A stretch of 64,000 bases of DNA, taken from JAHCHG01 sp041394845. Lineage in GTDB: Bacteria > Acidobacteriota > Blastocatellia > Pyrinomonadales > Pyrinomonadaceae. Position numbers and translations under genes: made by a program. The notes under the pieces are model-generated. The model did no database searches. It was not told where the DNA came from and saw nothing but the letters and a program-made list of their open reading frames with translations. Numbering within the stretch: the stretch's first letter is position 1; each line of letters starts with the position of its first letter. The DNA lies in NCBI GenBank assembly GCA_041394845.1, contig JAWKHL010000009.1, positions 13,856 to 77,855 of the forward strand, given 5' to 3'. This document shows positions 52,878 through 61,118 of the stretch, piece after piece.

Positions 52878-54197
52878 TCAATTTTTCGGATCTTTGTTTT
52901 TCGGGAACCAGACCACTTTCATCCGATTGGCGGCCTTCGACTGATGTTTTCTTAAATTAGCGGTTTTCAACAGTTGATCGGGGGTCTCGCCGTCCTTCAG
53001 AAAAGTGGCCGCGCCGAAATTCAAACGGACGAGGATCTTTTCGCCTCCCGGAACCTGAAACGGGGTTTCCTCAAAACTCCGTTCGAGCCGCCCGATCACC
53101 TCTTCGGCGATCTCTTCGGAAGCCGTCGGCAGGACGGCCAGAAATTCATCAGCCGAAGACCGGGCCAGAAAATCCATCCGCCGCAGTCCGTTCTTGATCT
53201 GTTCGGCCGTAAAGACGAGAATCTCGTTGCCGACCGAATGACCGAACTTTTCGTTGATCTCGGCGAAGCTTTTAATGTCAAAGGCCAACAGCGACAGCGA
53301 GCGTTCGTCGCGAAGGCGCTGGGATTGGGCGATCTGGTTTTCGAGAACCAGATAAAAAGCGCGCTCGTTGGGAAGATTGGTCTGAGGGTCGGTCAGCGCA
53401 TTGGAAAGGCTTCGTTCGAATTCGCGGGAACTGAGAAAAAGCGGCGCGAAACGCTCGCCGATCGCCTCCAGCAGTTTGACCGAATGGGAATCGAAATCCC
53501 GTTCGGTTTTTCCGAAAAGCTCCAGCACGGCAAAAACCTCCGAATCCCGGAACAAAGGCGCGGCCACGGCCGCCGACAAACCTTCGGTCGCCTTGGAAGA
53601 AAGAGCCCGGCGATCGACCGCCAGACCTTTGTCGATCTGCCCCCGGCGGCCGACGAAGACTTTTCCGGCCAGTCCTTTGCTGGCCGGAATTTTCAACCCC
53701 TTGAAGATCTCGGAATTTTTTCCGACGGCATGACTGATATTCAGATTGATCCGTTTTTCATCCAACAAATAAAGAACCCCGGTTTCAAACGGAAGCATCT
53801 CATTGATCCGGGTGGCGACCAGACGGAACATATCCGAGGAGTTGAGCGAAGCGCCGAAAAACTCTCTGGCTTCTTCCAGAGCCAGAAGTTTGTTTTCGAC
53901 CTCGGAGTCAAAAATCCCGTCGCCCCCGTCCGATCCGTCTTTTCCAATTCTTGCATCCGCCGGTTTCTCCCCCGAAAAAGCCGCGACGTTCGGCCCGGAA
54001 AAATGCCAGGTCAAAAATCCCGACACCAAAACCGTTCCGACAAAAAGAGCCGCTTTCGTCCACAGGCCAAGATCCGCCCGGCCCAGCAAAAATGCCGCGC
54101 AAAGCGCCGCCATTAAAATAATTAACGGGACAAAACGCCCGAAACCGTCCCCGAGTGGTTCGTTCCTTTGCAAATTCCCTTTTTTGGCCTTTTTCAT
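52878..54197 (-). CDS. GAF and degenerate GGDEF protein with two membrane helices
   Basis: 439 residues. N-terminal pair of helices (about 22-65), a GAF domain (about 120-260) and a GGDEF fold at the end. The active-site loop reads SSADEF where GGDEF is expected, and the metal Asp loop (FDIKSF) is kept. The RxxD inhibitory site is preserved (RRMD, five residues before). It may therefore bind c-di-GMP but make little of it; activity needs testing. ATG at 54197. Starts in a long upstream region shared with a divergent lipoprotein gene. Confidence 0.82.
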   Translation of the reverse strand: MKKAKKGNLQRNEPLGDGFGRFVPLIILMAALCAAFLLGRADLGLWTKAALFVGTVLVSGFLTWHFSGPNVAAFSGEKPADARIGKDGSDGGDGIFDSEVENKLLALEEAREFFGASLNSSDMFRLVATRINEMLPFETGVLYLLDEKRINLNISHAVGKNSEIFKGLKIPASKGLAGKVFVGRRGQIDKGLAVDRRALSSKATEGLSAAVAAPLFRDSEVFAVLELFGKTERDFDSHSVKLLEAIGERFAPLFLSSREFERSLSNALTDPQTNLPNERAFYLVLENQIAQSQRLRDERSLSLLAFDIKSFAEINEKFGHSVGNEILVFTAEQIKNGLRRMDFLARSSADEFLAVLPTASEEIAEEVIGRLERSFEETPFQVPGGEKILVRLNFGAATFLKDGETPDQLLKTANLRKHQSKAANRMKVVWFPKNKDPKN

Positions 54198-54537
54198 CTG
54201 ATATTTTGTTCAATTCGGACGAGAAAACAGCGTTTTTTTTACCCCTGTAAATGCATTTTTTGAAGATTACTCCTCGGATTAAAATAAGTCAACCGTTGAT
54301 TTTTCTTGGGTAAAACGGTATTTTTCCGGTTTTTGGGCCTAATATTTCGGTCACTGAAACCGATAAAAATATTTAAAAAAAATGTTTTTTTTGCCCTTTT
54401 TGCATTTGACTAAATAAACTTAGGTATTTATATTGTCCAAATGTTCCAAAAATTAAAGAGTTTGGGACTCGACTGTTTAAAAGTAAACAGTTCGCAAAAA
54501 TAATTTTAATCTTTGAGAAGACAGGAGAATATAAAAA
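54198..54537. other. Divergent intergenic region
   Basis: 340 bases, very AT-rich. Holds one confident promoter (54406-54434) for the lipoprotein gene on the plus strand. No second gene and no long inverted repeat was seen. Confidence 0.6.
54406..54434 (+). promoter_or_regulatory. Strong sigma70-type promoter
   Basis: TTGACT (54406-54411), 17 bases, TATATT (54429-54434); AT-rich upstream tract resembles an UP element. The transcript would have a leader of about 100 bases before the ATG at 54538. Confidence 0.75.
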
Positions 54538-54840
54538 ATGAAAAAGACAATAGTTCTTTCAACAATGTTGATTTTGAGTGCTCTGGGACTCGCTTGTGAA
54601 GAACCGGCCCCTAACAAACCGGCGGCTTCCCCGGCGGCTTCCCCGGCGGCTTCGTCTCCGGCGGCTTCGTCCCCGGCTGGTTCCCCGGCTGGTTCCCCGG
54701 CTGGCGAAAAATCCCCGGCTGGTTCACCGGCTGGTTCACCGGCTGCTGAGAAGAAAGACGACATGAAAAAAGACGACATGAAGAAAGATGACGAAAAGAA
54801 AGAAGGCGAAGCCAATAAATCCGACGCCGACAGCAAATAA
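54538..54840 (+). CDS. Small low-complexity lipoprotein (PAGS repeats)
   Basis: 100 residues with a lipobox LGLAC, so the mature protein starts with a lipid-modified Cys at about residue 20. The body is made of PAAS/PAGS repeats followed by a Lys/Asp-rich tail (KKDDMKKDDMKKDDEKK). The repeats are encoded by 12-base units (CCCCGGCGGCTT-like, then CCCCGGCTGGTT-like), which could slip in length. Strong ribosome site (ACAGGAGAAT). Function unknown. A stronger open frame on the opposite strand is a shadow of the repeat. Confidence 0.7.
   Translation: MKKTIVLSTMLILSALGLACEEPAPNKPAASPAASPAASSPAASSPAGSPAGSPAGEKSPAGSPAGSPAAEKKDDMKKDDMKKDDEKKEGEANKSDADSK
54617..54747 (+). repeat. Minisatellite within the lipoprotein gene
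   Basis: About five 12-base CCCCGGCGGCTT-like and several CCCCGGCTGGTT-like units in frame, with minor variation; they encode the PAAS and PAGS words. Confidence 0.75.
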
Positions 54841-54875
54841 AAATCTTTCGTCGAATAACTAAAACAATTTTCTGG

Positions 54876-54906
54876 GCACGTTGTCCGCGGACAGCGTGCT
54901 TTCTTT
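54876..54906 (+). terminator. Terminator after the lipoprotein gene
   Basis: GCACG/CGTGC outer and TGTCC/GGACA inner arms, then TTTCTTT. Confidence 0.65.
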
Positions 54907-54908
54907 AT

Positions 54909-54936
54909 GGAATTGAAAACTCCGGTTTTCAATTCC
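54909..54936. other. Perfect hairpin, not a clear terminator
   Basis: GGAATTGAAAAC (54909-54920), loop TCCG, GTTTTCAATTCC (54925-54936): 12 perfect pairs, no T run. TTGAAAA-type words also occur in the array at 63416-63610. Confidence 0.55.
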
Positions 54937-55047
54937 TTATCAGTTTTAGACATTCTGAAAAAAATGTCATCTGACCATAAAATTTAAAAAAGAAGAACAG
55001 TAAGCAGGTCTTTGGAAAAAGACCGCTTTTATTTAAGGAGTACATAT

Positions 55048-55416
55048 ATGAAAAAAGTTATTTTACTTTCAGCCATTTTAATTTTGGGCGCTCTGGCCTT
55101 CGGCTGTAACGGCGAAACCGAAACCAACAAACCCGCCAATAACGCCAACACCAACGTCAATTCCGACGCCAACAAACCGGCCAACGCCACCGACGATAAA
55201 ATGAATACCAACGAGGCCAAGGACGAGAACAAGGCCGAGGATAAAAAAGAGGACGGCAAGAGCGATCTGGAAAAAGCCGCCGAGAAGACCGACAAGGTGA
55301 TCGACAAGACGGTCGATGAGGTCAAAAAAGGCGTTGAAAAGGGCGCCGAAACCATCGAGAAAGGCGCCAAGGAAGTCAAGGAAAAAGCCAAGGAATCGGA
55401 ATCCAACAAACCGTAA
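55048..55416 (+). CDS. Small Ala/Lys/Glu-rich lipoprotein
   Basis: 122 residues from the ATG at 55048 (AAGGAG eight bases before it; a start at 55012 is rejected as the signal peptide would be buried). Lipobox ALAFGC. After a linker of NxN/Asn-Ala-rich sequence (NNANTNVNSDANKPAN) comes a charged helix with a VxKGVEKGAE-type heptad pattern, suggesting a coiled coil. Function unknown. Tandem relative in style to the gene at 54538 but not obviously homologous. Confidence 0.7.
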   Translation: MKKVILLSAILILGALAFGCNGETETNKPANNANTNVNSDANKPANATDDKMNTNEAKDENKAEDKKEDGKSDLEKAAEKTDKVIDKTVDEVKKGVEKGAETIEKGAKEVKEKAKESESNKP

Positions 55417-55443
55417 ACCTTTTTCCGATTGATCATTTAACCT

Positions 55444-55474
55444 ATGGCCGCTCCATTCGGGGCGGCCATTTTAT
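55444..55474 (+). terminator. Terminator between convergent genes
   Basis: ATGGCCGC (55444-55451) pairs with GCGGCCAT (55462-55469), then TTTTATTT. Overlaps the end of the minus-strand gene at 55471. Confidence 0.65.
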
Positions 55475-57519
55475 TTGATCTGATCGCGCAGTTCCTCGAT
55501 CGAAGTGACGGGAAAACGGCAGGCGAAATTCTCGCAAACGTAAACGGTCGGTTTTCCGTCGATCTTCGTCCGGTCGCGCAAAAGCGGAACGAGATCCGCC
55601 GCGCCCGAATCCTCGGCCGGAACAACGATCTTGACCGGCAGATAATTCTTCCAGACCTCTTTCGCCAGTTCGTTCCCGCGTTCGCCGATGATGACGATCT
55701 CTTTGACCGTTCCGAGGTAAAATTCGAGGGCCGACAACGCCCGCCCGAAAGCCTGCGGATAACGACCGATCTGCGCCGCCAGAAGGCGCAAAAGGGCGAC
55801 GGCGAAACGTTCGTATTTTTCATCCCCGGTCAGATGCCGCAATTTCAGCAAAACGTCGACCGCCACCGAATTTCCCGACGGCGAGGCGTTATCGAAAAAA
55901 TCCTTGGTCCGAACGATCAACTCTTCGTGTCCCTCGCCGGTAAAGAAAAATCCCCCCTCGTCCTCGTCCCAGAATTCATCGAGCAGGATATTTGTCAAAT
56001 CGATCGCCCCGCGCAGATAACGGATCTCGCCGGAAACCTGAAACAGTTCCACCAGAGCGTCCGCCAGATTGGCGTAATCCTCCAGATAAGCGTTCAGTTT
56101 CGCCCGGCCGTCCTTGTAACTGCGCAGAAGGTAACCGTCCCTTTGCATATTTTCCAGAATGAAATCGGCGTTTTCCTTCGCGATCCCAAGGTAGTCCTCG
56201 TCGTCCAGAACGGCCGCCGCTTCGGCAAAGGCCGCCAGCATCAGACCGTTCCAGGCCGTCAGAACCTTTTCGTCCCGGAACGGTTTGACCCGCTTTTCTC
56301 TGGCGGCGAATATCTTTTCGCGGGATCGCTCCAGAATTTCGACCACGTCTTTCGCCCCGATGCCGAAAACCTCGGCCGTCTCCTCCAGAGTGTTTTTGAC
56401 GTTGAGGATGTTCTTTTCCTCGAAATTGCCGTCCTCGGAAACGTCGTAGTAAAAATTAAAAATCCGGGCGTCATCCTCGCCCAGAAGCGCCCCGGTCTCC
56501 TCCGGCGTCCAGACGAAGTATTTGCCCTCGACGCCTTCGGAATCGGCGTCCTGCGCCGAGTAGAAACCGCCCCGCTCGTCGAGCATCTCGCGCCGGACGT
56601 AACCGAGAGTCTCGACCGCTATCCGCTTGTAGAAATCGTCGCCCGTAGTTTGAAAAAGATGTAGATAAACGCGGGTCAGCTGGGCGTTGTCGTAGAGCAT
56701 CTTTTCGAAATGCGGCGTCAGCCAGATGGCGTCGACCGTGTAGCGGTGGAAACCGCCGCCGAGCTGATCGAAAATCCCGCCGTGAGCCATCTTCAGACAG
56801 GTTCTCTCGACCATCTCAAGCGCTTTTTCGTTCCCCGTCCGGCGATGATACCGAAGCAGAAACTCCAGACTCATCGACGGCGGAAATTTCGGGGCGCCGC
56901 CGAAACCGCCGTTGACCGCGTCGAAACTGCGGGCCAAAACGTTAAAGGCCGAATCGGCCAGCTCCGGCGAAAGATTCCCCGAGGTCATCCCGGCCAAAGC
57001 GCCGGTCCGGCGCAGCTCGCCCAAAATATCGTTGGCCGAACGCAGAAGTTCCTCGCGTTTGGTTTTCCACGCCTCGGCCACGCTCAAAAGGATCTGCCGG
57101 AAGGCCGGCATCCGGTAACGGGGTTCGGGCGGAAAATAGGTTCCGCCGTAAAAAGGCAGTTTGTCCGGCGTTACGAAGACGTTCAGCGGCCAACCGCCGG
57201 AACCGGTCGTCGATTGAACGAAATTCATGTAGATCTTATCGACGTCGGGCCGTTCCTCCATATCGACCTTGATGTTGACGAAATTCTCGTTCATCAAACG
57301 GGCCGTCTCCTCGTCCTCGAACGATTCGCGCTCCATCACATGACACCAGTGGCAGGCCGAATAGCCGATGCTGATCAGAACGGGTTTGTCTTCGGCCTCG
57401 GCCTTTTCGAAGGCCTCGTCGCCCCACGGATACCACTCGACCGGATTATGGGCGTGCTGAAGCAGATAGGGGCTGGTTTCGTCGATCAATTTATTGGTGT
57501 GTTCTTTCGGACTTGGCAT
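55471..57519 (-). CDS. Thioredoxin-domain protein of the YyaL/DUF255 family
   Basis: 682 residues. An N-terminal thioredoxin-like domain opens LIDETSPYLLQHAHNPVEW and has the motif SACHWCHVMERE (CHWC in place of CxxC with usual spacing). The rest is an alpha/alpha barrel of the six-hairpin glycosidase type (for instance GGIFDQLGGGFHRYTVDAIW, HFEKMLYDNAQL). Family members are called spermatogenesis-associated-20 homologues; the reaction is not established. ATG start. Convergent with the lipoprotein. Confidence 0.93.
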   Translation of the reverse strand: MPSPKEHTNKLIDETSPYLLQHAHNPVEWYPWGDEAFEKAEAEDKPVLISIGYSACHWCHVMERESFEDEETARLMNENFVNIKVDMEERPDVDKIYMNFVQSTTGSGGWPLNVFVTPDKLPFYGGTYFPPEPRYRMPAFRQILLSVAEAWKTKREELLRSANDILGELRRTGALAGMTSGNLSPELADSAFNVLARSFDAVNGGFGGAPKFPPSMSLEFLLRYHRRTGNEKALEMVERTCLKMAHGGIFDQLGGGFHRYTVDAIWLTPHFEKMLYDNAQLTRVYLHLFQTTGDDFYKRIAVETLGYVRREMLDERGGFYSAQDADSEGVEGKYFVWTPEETGALLGEDDARIFNFYYDVSEDGNFEEKNILNVKNTLEETAEVFGIGAKDVVEILERSREKIFAAREKRVKPFRDEKVLTAWNGLMLAAFAEAAAVLDDEDYLGIAKENADFILENMQRDGYLLRSYKDGRAKLNAYLEDYANLADALVELFQVSGEIRYLRGAIDLTNILLDEFWDEDEGGFFFTGEGHEELIVRTKDFFDNASPSGNSVAVDVLLKLRHLTGDEKYERFAVALLRLLAAQIGRYPQAFGRALSALEFYLGTVKEIVIIGERGNELAKEVWKNYLPVKIVVPAEDSGAADLVPLLRDRTKIDGKPTVYVCENFACRFPVTSIEELRDQIK

Positions 57520-57605
57520 AAAAGCATTTTTTCACGCCGACGCGGGTTTGCGCAAAGACCTTTCGGAAAAATATGCTAAACTCGTCGGTGAAAAAAGAAG
57601 CGTCC

Positions 57606-58778
57606 ATGGCAGAAAAAATCCTTCAAACCGCGCCGCCCGCACTTTATTCGGCCTTCGATCTTTTCCCCTCGCGCAAAGGGGCGGCCATTCATATCGACAA
57701 ATTCGCCCGCGCATTGTTCGAAGAAACCGGCGGCGGTCTGCTCCACGTGCTGGGCAACGAGAAACTTCCCTCCCGGCAGATCGAGGGAAACGTTGAGATC
57801 GTCCGCTTCGATCAACCGATCAAAAACTACCTCCGGCGCGCGCTGGCCTTCAGCGATTATCTGAACCGCCTGCTCGATGAATGCGGGAAAAACCTGAGGA
57901 TCTGCCACTTTCGCGACATCTGGAGCGGAACGGCCATTCTCGGGGAAAAACGAAGCTACAAAACCATCTTCGAAGCCAACGGTTTTCCGTCGGTCGAACT
58001 GCCGTTCGCCTATCAGAACATCTCGCCCGAAACCCTGGCCAAATTCCGCGATATGGAGAGATTCTGTCTCGAACAATCCGATCTGATCGTTACCCCTTCG
58101 CAGACGATCAAGGCCAAAGCGTCGAGTTACGGGATCGCCCCGGAAAAGATCACTGTCATCCCCAACGGGGCCAAACTGCCGCCGCCGACCGACAGGCCGG
58201 CCGGTGCGCCCCGGCGCTACCTCATCTATTTCGGCGCGGTTCAGGCCTGGCAGGGCGTCGATGTTCTGCTCAAAGCCTTTGCCCGCCTTCGCGACCTCGA
58301 CGACCTCCATCTGGTCATCTGTTCGTCGAACCATTCGCGGCGGTCGAAAATGCTGCGGAAACTGGCCGAAAAACTGGAGGTTCAGGAACGCATCGTCTGG
58401 CATTTCGGCCTCGGCGAAGAGGAACTTCTCCCGTGGCTCGCCGGGGCCGAACTCTCGGTCGCGCCTTTGACCGAATGCTCGCGCAACATCGAACAGGGCT
58501 GTGCGCCGCTCAAGATCCTCGAATCGATGGCCGCCAGAGTTCCGGTCGTCGCCTCCGATCTGCCGTCGGTCAGAGAGATCATGACCGACCGCCAACACGG
58601 CCGGCTGGTTCACCCGGACCGCCCCGGAGAACTGGCCCGGGTCATCCGCGTTCTTTTGCAATACCCCGATCTGCTGAGGGAAATGGGCGAAAAAGCGCGG
58701 GAGAAGATCGCCTCGGATTTTCTCTGGGCTCGCTCGCTCGAACAATTGAGGCGAACCTACCGCCGACTGATCGTTTAA
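57606..58778 (+). CDS. Family 4 glycosyltransferase
   Basis: About 390 residues from the ATG at 57606. A TATGCT box at 57572-57577 with TTGCGC 18 bases upstream overlaps an earlier ATG at 57573, which is therefore not favoured. GT-B fold: an N-terminal acceptor half (LFPSRKGAAIHIDKFARALFEE) and a C-terminal donor half with IPNGAKLPPP, YFGAVQAWQGVDVLLKAF, and the E-x7-E-like KILESMAARVPVVASDL region. Inverting or retaining stereochemistry is by family (GT4, retaining). Starts the polysaccharide-like cluster. Confidence 0.9.
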   Translation: MAEKILQTAPPALYSAFDLFPSRKGAAIHIDKFARALFEETGGGLLHVLGNEKLPSRQIEGNVEIVRFDQPIKNYLRRALAFSDYLNRLLDECGKNLRICHFRDIWSGTAILGEKRSYKTIFEANGFPSVELPFAYQNISPETLAKFRDMERFCLEQSDLIVTPSQTIKAKASSYGIAPEKITVIPNGAKLPPPTDRPAGAPRRYLIYFGAVQAWQGVDVLLKAFARLRDLDDLHLVICSSNHSRRSKMLRKLAEKLEVQERIVWHFGLGEEELLPWLAGAELSVAPLTECSRNIEQGCAPLKILESMAARVPVVASDLPSVREIMTDRQHGRLVHPDRPGELARVIRVLLQYPDLLREMGEKAREKIASDFLWARSLEQLRRTYRRLIV

Positions 58779-58879
58779 TCATTGCTCAAAACCCGAAAAC
58801 ATAATTAACCATCAACGATTTACAAACCTCACGCATTTTAGTATATTGGGCGCGACAAATTCGGTCGCCGGAGAAAACT

Positions 58880-59734
58880 GTGAAAGCAATTTTTACGTTG
58901 AACGCCCTGTCCCCCGCAGAAAAAAGTCTGCTCAAAGTCAAACAAATTCAGGCTGAAGAGCCGGTTCAGCAATGGATCGACCTCTTTACCAAAATGCGCG
59001 ATTTCGACCGTCAGGCCGACCGTTCGCGCTGGTGGGGCGGCGGAATGGGATGTCTCGGCATTATCCTGATAATCATCGGCCTCCCGCTGATCTCGATAAT
59101 GGTCGGCATCGCCATGATCCCGATCGGGATCATCGTCGCGGCCGTCGGCCTGTTTATCTATTTTTATCTCAAACCCTACGATATTCAGGGCGAGGTTCTG
59201 ACGGTCAGGGTCCTGCCCCTGCTGATGATCCTCCGCGAGGAGATGAAGCCGAACGAGAAGCTGAAACTCCGGCTCGATCTGCGCGGATTTGAACAGCCCG
59301 ACAAACTGACCAGTCAGAGTCCGAAACGAAGCACCGCCATTTACCGGAGCATCATCGATTTTTATTACCGTGATCACTGGATGGACGGCGAAGCCACTCT
59401 GGCCGACGGAACCCGCCTGATCTGGAGCGTTTACGATCTGGTCAAACATATCAAAAAGATCAAATACCGGAAGGGCAAGCGCAAATCCAAATCGAAATAC
59501 CGGACCTCCATCTCGATGCAGATCGGGATGAGCCGGAAACGCTACCGACTGCCGCCCCTCAAACAAAAAGGAACCGAGGGCGTCATCAAAACCCAAAAGG
59601 CCGGAGATTACGTCTGGATGCTGGTTAAAAAAACGGTCAAACATCCGCCCGGCCAGTCTTTTCAGCCGAACGATCTGGTCAACACTATCGCCGCGGCCTA
59701 TATCCGGGCGACGCCCGTCGGAGGTGGAAAATGA
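58880..59734 (+). CDS. Membrane protein of unknown family, paralogue of the protein at 60144
   Basis: 284 residues from GTG at 58880 (GGAG seven bases before). Soluble N-terminal 50 residues, two adjacent membrane helices (about 54-98, GCLGIILIIIGLPLISIMVG), and a large C-terminal domain with strands VLPLLMILREEMKPNEKLKLRLDLRG and SVYDLVKHIKKIKYRKGKRK. The same layout and the words REEM, W.D-DLVK, Y/KRKSK/YKT recur in the protein at 60144, so they are paralogues. Function unknown. The next gene overlaps its stop by four bases. Confidence 0.75.
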   Translation: MKAIFTLNALSPAEKSLLKVKQIQAEEPVQQWIDLFTKMRDFDRQADRSRWWGGGMGCLGIILIIIGLPLISIMVGIAMIPIGIIVAAVGLFIYFYLKPYDIQGEVLTVRVLPLLMILREEMKPNEKLKLRLDLRGFEQPDKLTSQSPKRSTAIYRSIIDFYYRDHWMDGEATLADGTRLIWSVYDLVKHIKKIKYRKGKRKSKSKYRTSISMQIGMSRKRYRLPPLKQKGTEGVIKTQKAGDYVWMLVKKTVKHPPGQSFQPNDLVNTIAAAYIRATPVGGGK

Positions 59735-60072
59735 ACAATCTGTGCCAATTCAAACGAGGATTTTTCACATTGCGCGCCTGCAATCGTCCCGCGTCAAAAC
59801 AGTGCGAGACGTGCGGAAAACTGTCCTGTCAATATCATCTGTCGGCGCAAAGCCAGATGCGTCTGTGCGTCGATTGCGCTCAGAAACAGAATCAGGGGAA
59901 AAGCACCAGCTATTACGATGACGACTGGGTTTATTCCTACCGCAGTTGGTATTACAACACCGGTTATCATCCCTACCGGTTCGGCAACCGGGATTACACC
60001 TCATTTGAAAATTACGACGACGGTTCGGACGACTGGGACGACGATTACGCCGGAGACTTTTACGACAGCTGA
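59731..60072 (+). CDS. Small zinc-finger-like protein with Tyr/Asp-rich tail
   Basis: 113 residues. The middle has CETCGKLSCQYHLS and LCVDCAQ, a CxxC, CxxH, CxxC arrangement suited to one or two zinc ions (B-box or RING-like spacing). The tail is rich in Tyr, Asp and Gly (SYYDDDWVYSYRSWYYNTGY, DDWDDDYAGDF). Its ATG overlaps the stop of 58880 (ATGA), and it is followed by the paralogue at 60144, so it is part of one cassette. No function known. Confidence 0.7.
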   Translation: MNNLCQFKRGFFTLRACNRPASKQCETCGKLSCQYHLSAQSQMRLCVDCAQKQNQGKSTSYYDDDWVYSYRSWYYNTGYHPYRFGNRDYTSFENYDDGSDDWDDDYAGDFYDS

Positions 60073-60143
60073 TGGGATCGGGCGGATCGTTTCGCCCGGA
60101 AAAACGTCGATGTTTTCAATTTTAAGCGAGGAGCGGCACAGTT

Positions 60144-61118
60144 ATGACGGCTTTGGAAGAAAAAGGATTGACCCGGTTCGAAGAAGATTTCCTGCGTTCA
60201 AAGGTTGTTAACGACCGAAAAACCGCCGATCAATGGCTCAAGTTTTTTGACAAGATCATCAACGTGGAAAGCATAGTGGCCGATGACATCGCCCGCTTTA
60301 CCGGCCATCGAACCATCGGTCTTGGAATCTCGGCCGCCGGTTTTCTGGTGATCGTTCTCGGGATCGGCCTTCAACTGGCCGTTCTGCTTCTGGTGGGAGC
60401 CGCCGCCGTTCTCATCGGTCTGATCTGGGCCGCCGTTTATCACTTCAAGAAATCGGACATCTCGTCGTTTCGGGTCAATTCCTATTTCGTCAGGGAAAAG
60501 ATCCTCCCGGTGATCTTCATCCTCCGCGAGGAGATGGCCGATGACGCGCCGATCCTGCTCAACATCGATCTCGGTTGTTTTTACCGGAGGGGAACTCTCC
60601 TTCAGCACACCAACTTCAAGAGCGATTCGCTGAGCCTCACCGATGTCGGCGTGCCGGCCGGATCGAACACCCTCGGTTTTGATGACGGGATCTATAAAAA
60701 CGCCTGGTTTTCCGGCGAGGCCGGTTTTGTTGACGGGACCGAGCTGAGATGGGACATCTTCGATCTGGTCAAATTTGCCGAAGATGTGATTCCCAAAAGA
60801 AAACGCTACAAAATCAAATGGAAGAGCAAATACAAAACCCTGGTGGAGATGGAGATCTCGATGCCGGACAAAATCTACGAACTGCCCGACAAGGCCAAAC
60901 AAAAAAGCGACGAGGGCGATTACCGGATTAAAAAATCGGGCGATCATTATCTCATCAACATCGAAAGAAGATTCGACAAGACCGGCATCTACAAATCCGA
61001 CAACACCTACGGCCCGTTCGAATGCGAAGACGGGGGAAAGACTTTTGAGATCAAAAACCTTCTGGATGTTTTGGGGCTCGCCTATCAACTCGCCCGTCCC
61101 AGAAAAAACAAAAAATGA
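60144..61118 (+). CDS. Membrane protein of unknown family, second paralogue
   Basis: 324 residues. ATG with GAGGAG upstream. N-terminal soluble part (LEEKGLTRFEEDFLRSKVVND), two helices (about 54-98, TIGLGISAAGFLVIVLGIGL), and a C-terminal beta-rich domain sharing REEMADDAPILLNIDLG, LRWDIFDLVKFAEDVIPKRK and KWKSKYKTLVEMEI with the protein at 58880. It ends in an ATGA overlap with the downstream glycosyltransferase. Likely a small envelope complex with its paralogue and the zinc-finger protein. Confidence 0.75.
   Translation: MTALEEKGLTRFEEDFLRSKVVNDRKTADQWLKFFDKIINVESIVADDIARFTGHRTIGLGISAAGFLVIVLGIGLQLAVLLLVGAAAVLIGLIWAAVYHFKKSDISSFRVNSYFVREKILPVIFILREEMADDAPILLNIDLGCFYRRGTLLQHTNFKSDSLSLTDVGVPAGSNTLGFDDGIYKNAWFSGEAGFVDGTELRWDIFDLVKFAEDVIPKRKRYKIKWKSKYKTLVEMEISMPDKIYELPDKAKQKSDEGDYRIKKSGDHYLINIERRFDKTGIYKSDNTYGPFECEDGGKTFEIKNLLDVLGLAYQLARPRKNKK

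Noticed and set aside
54477..54953. Minus-strand frame with GEPAGEPAGD-like repeats
   Set aside because: Mirror of the plus-strand repeat; the plus-strand gene has a lipobox, promoter and ribosome site.
55471..57519. YyaL-type protein as a plain thioredoxin
   Set aside because: Length and the C-terminal barrel place it in the DUF255/YyaL family.
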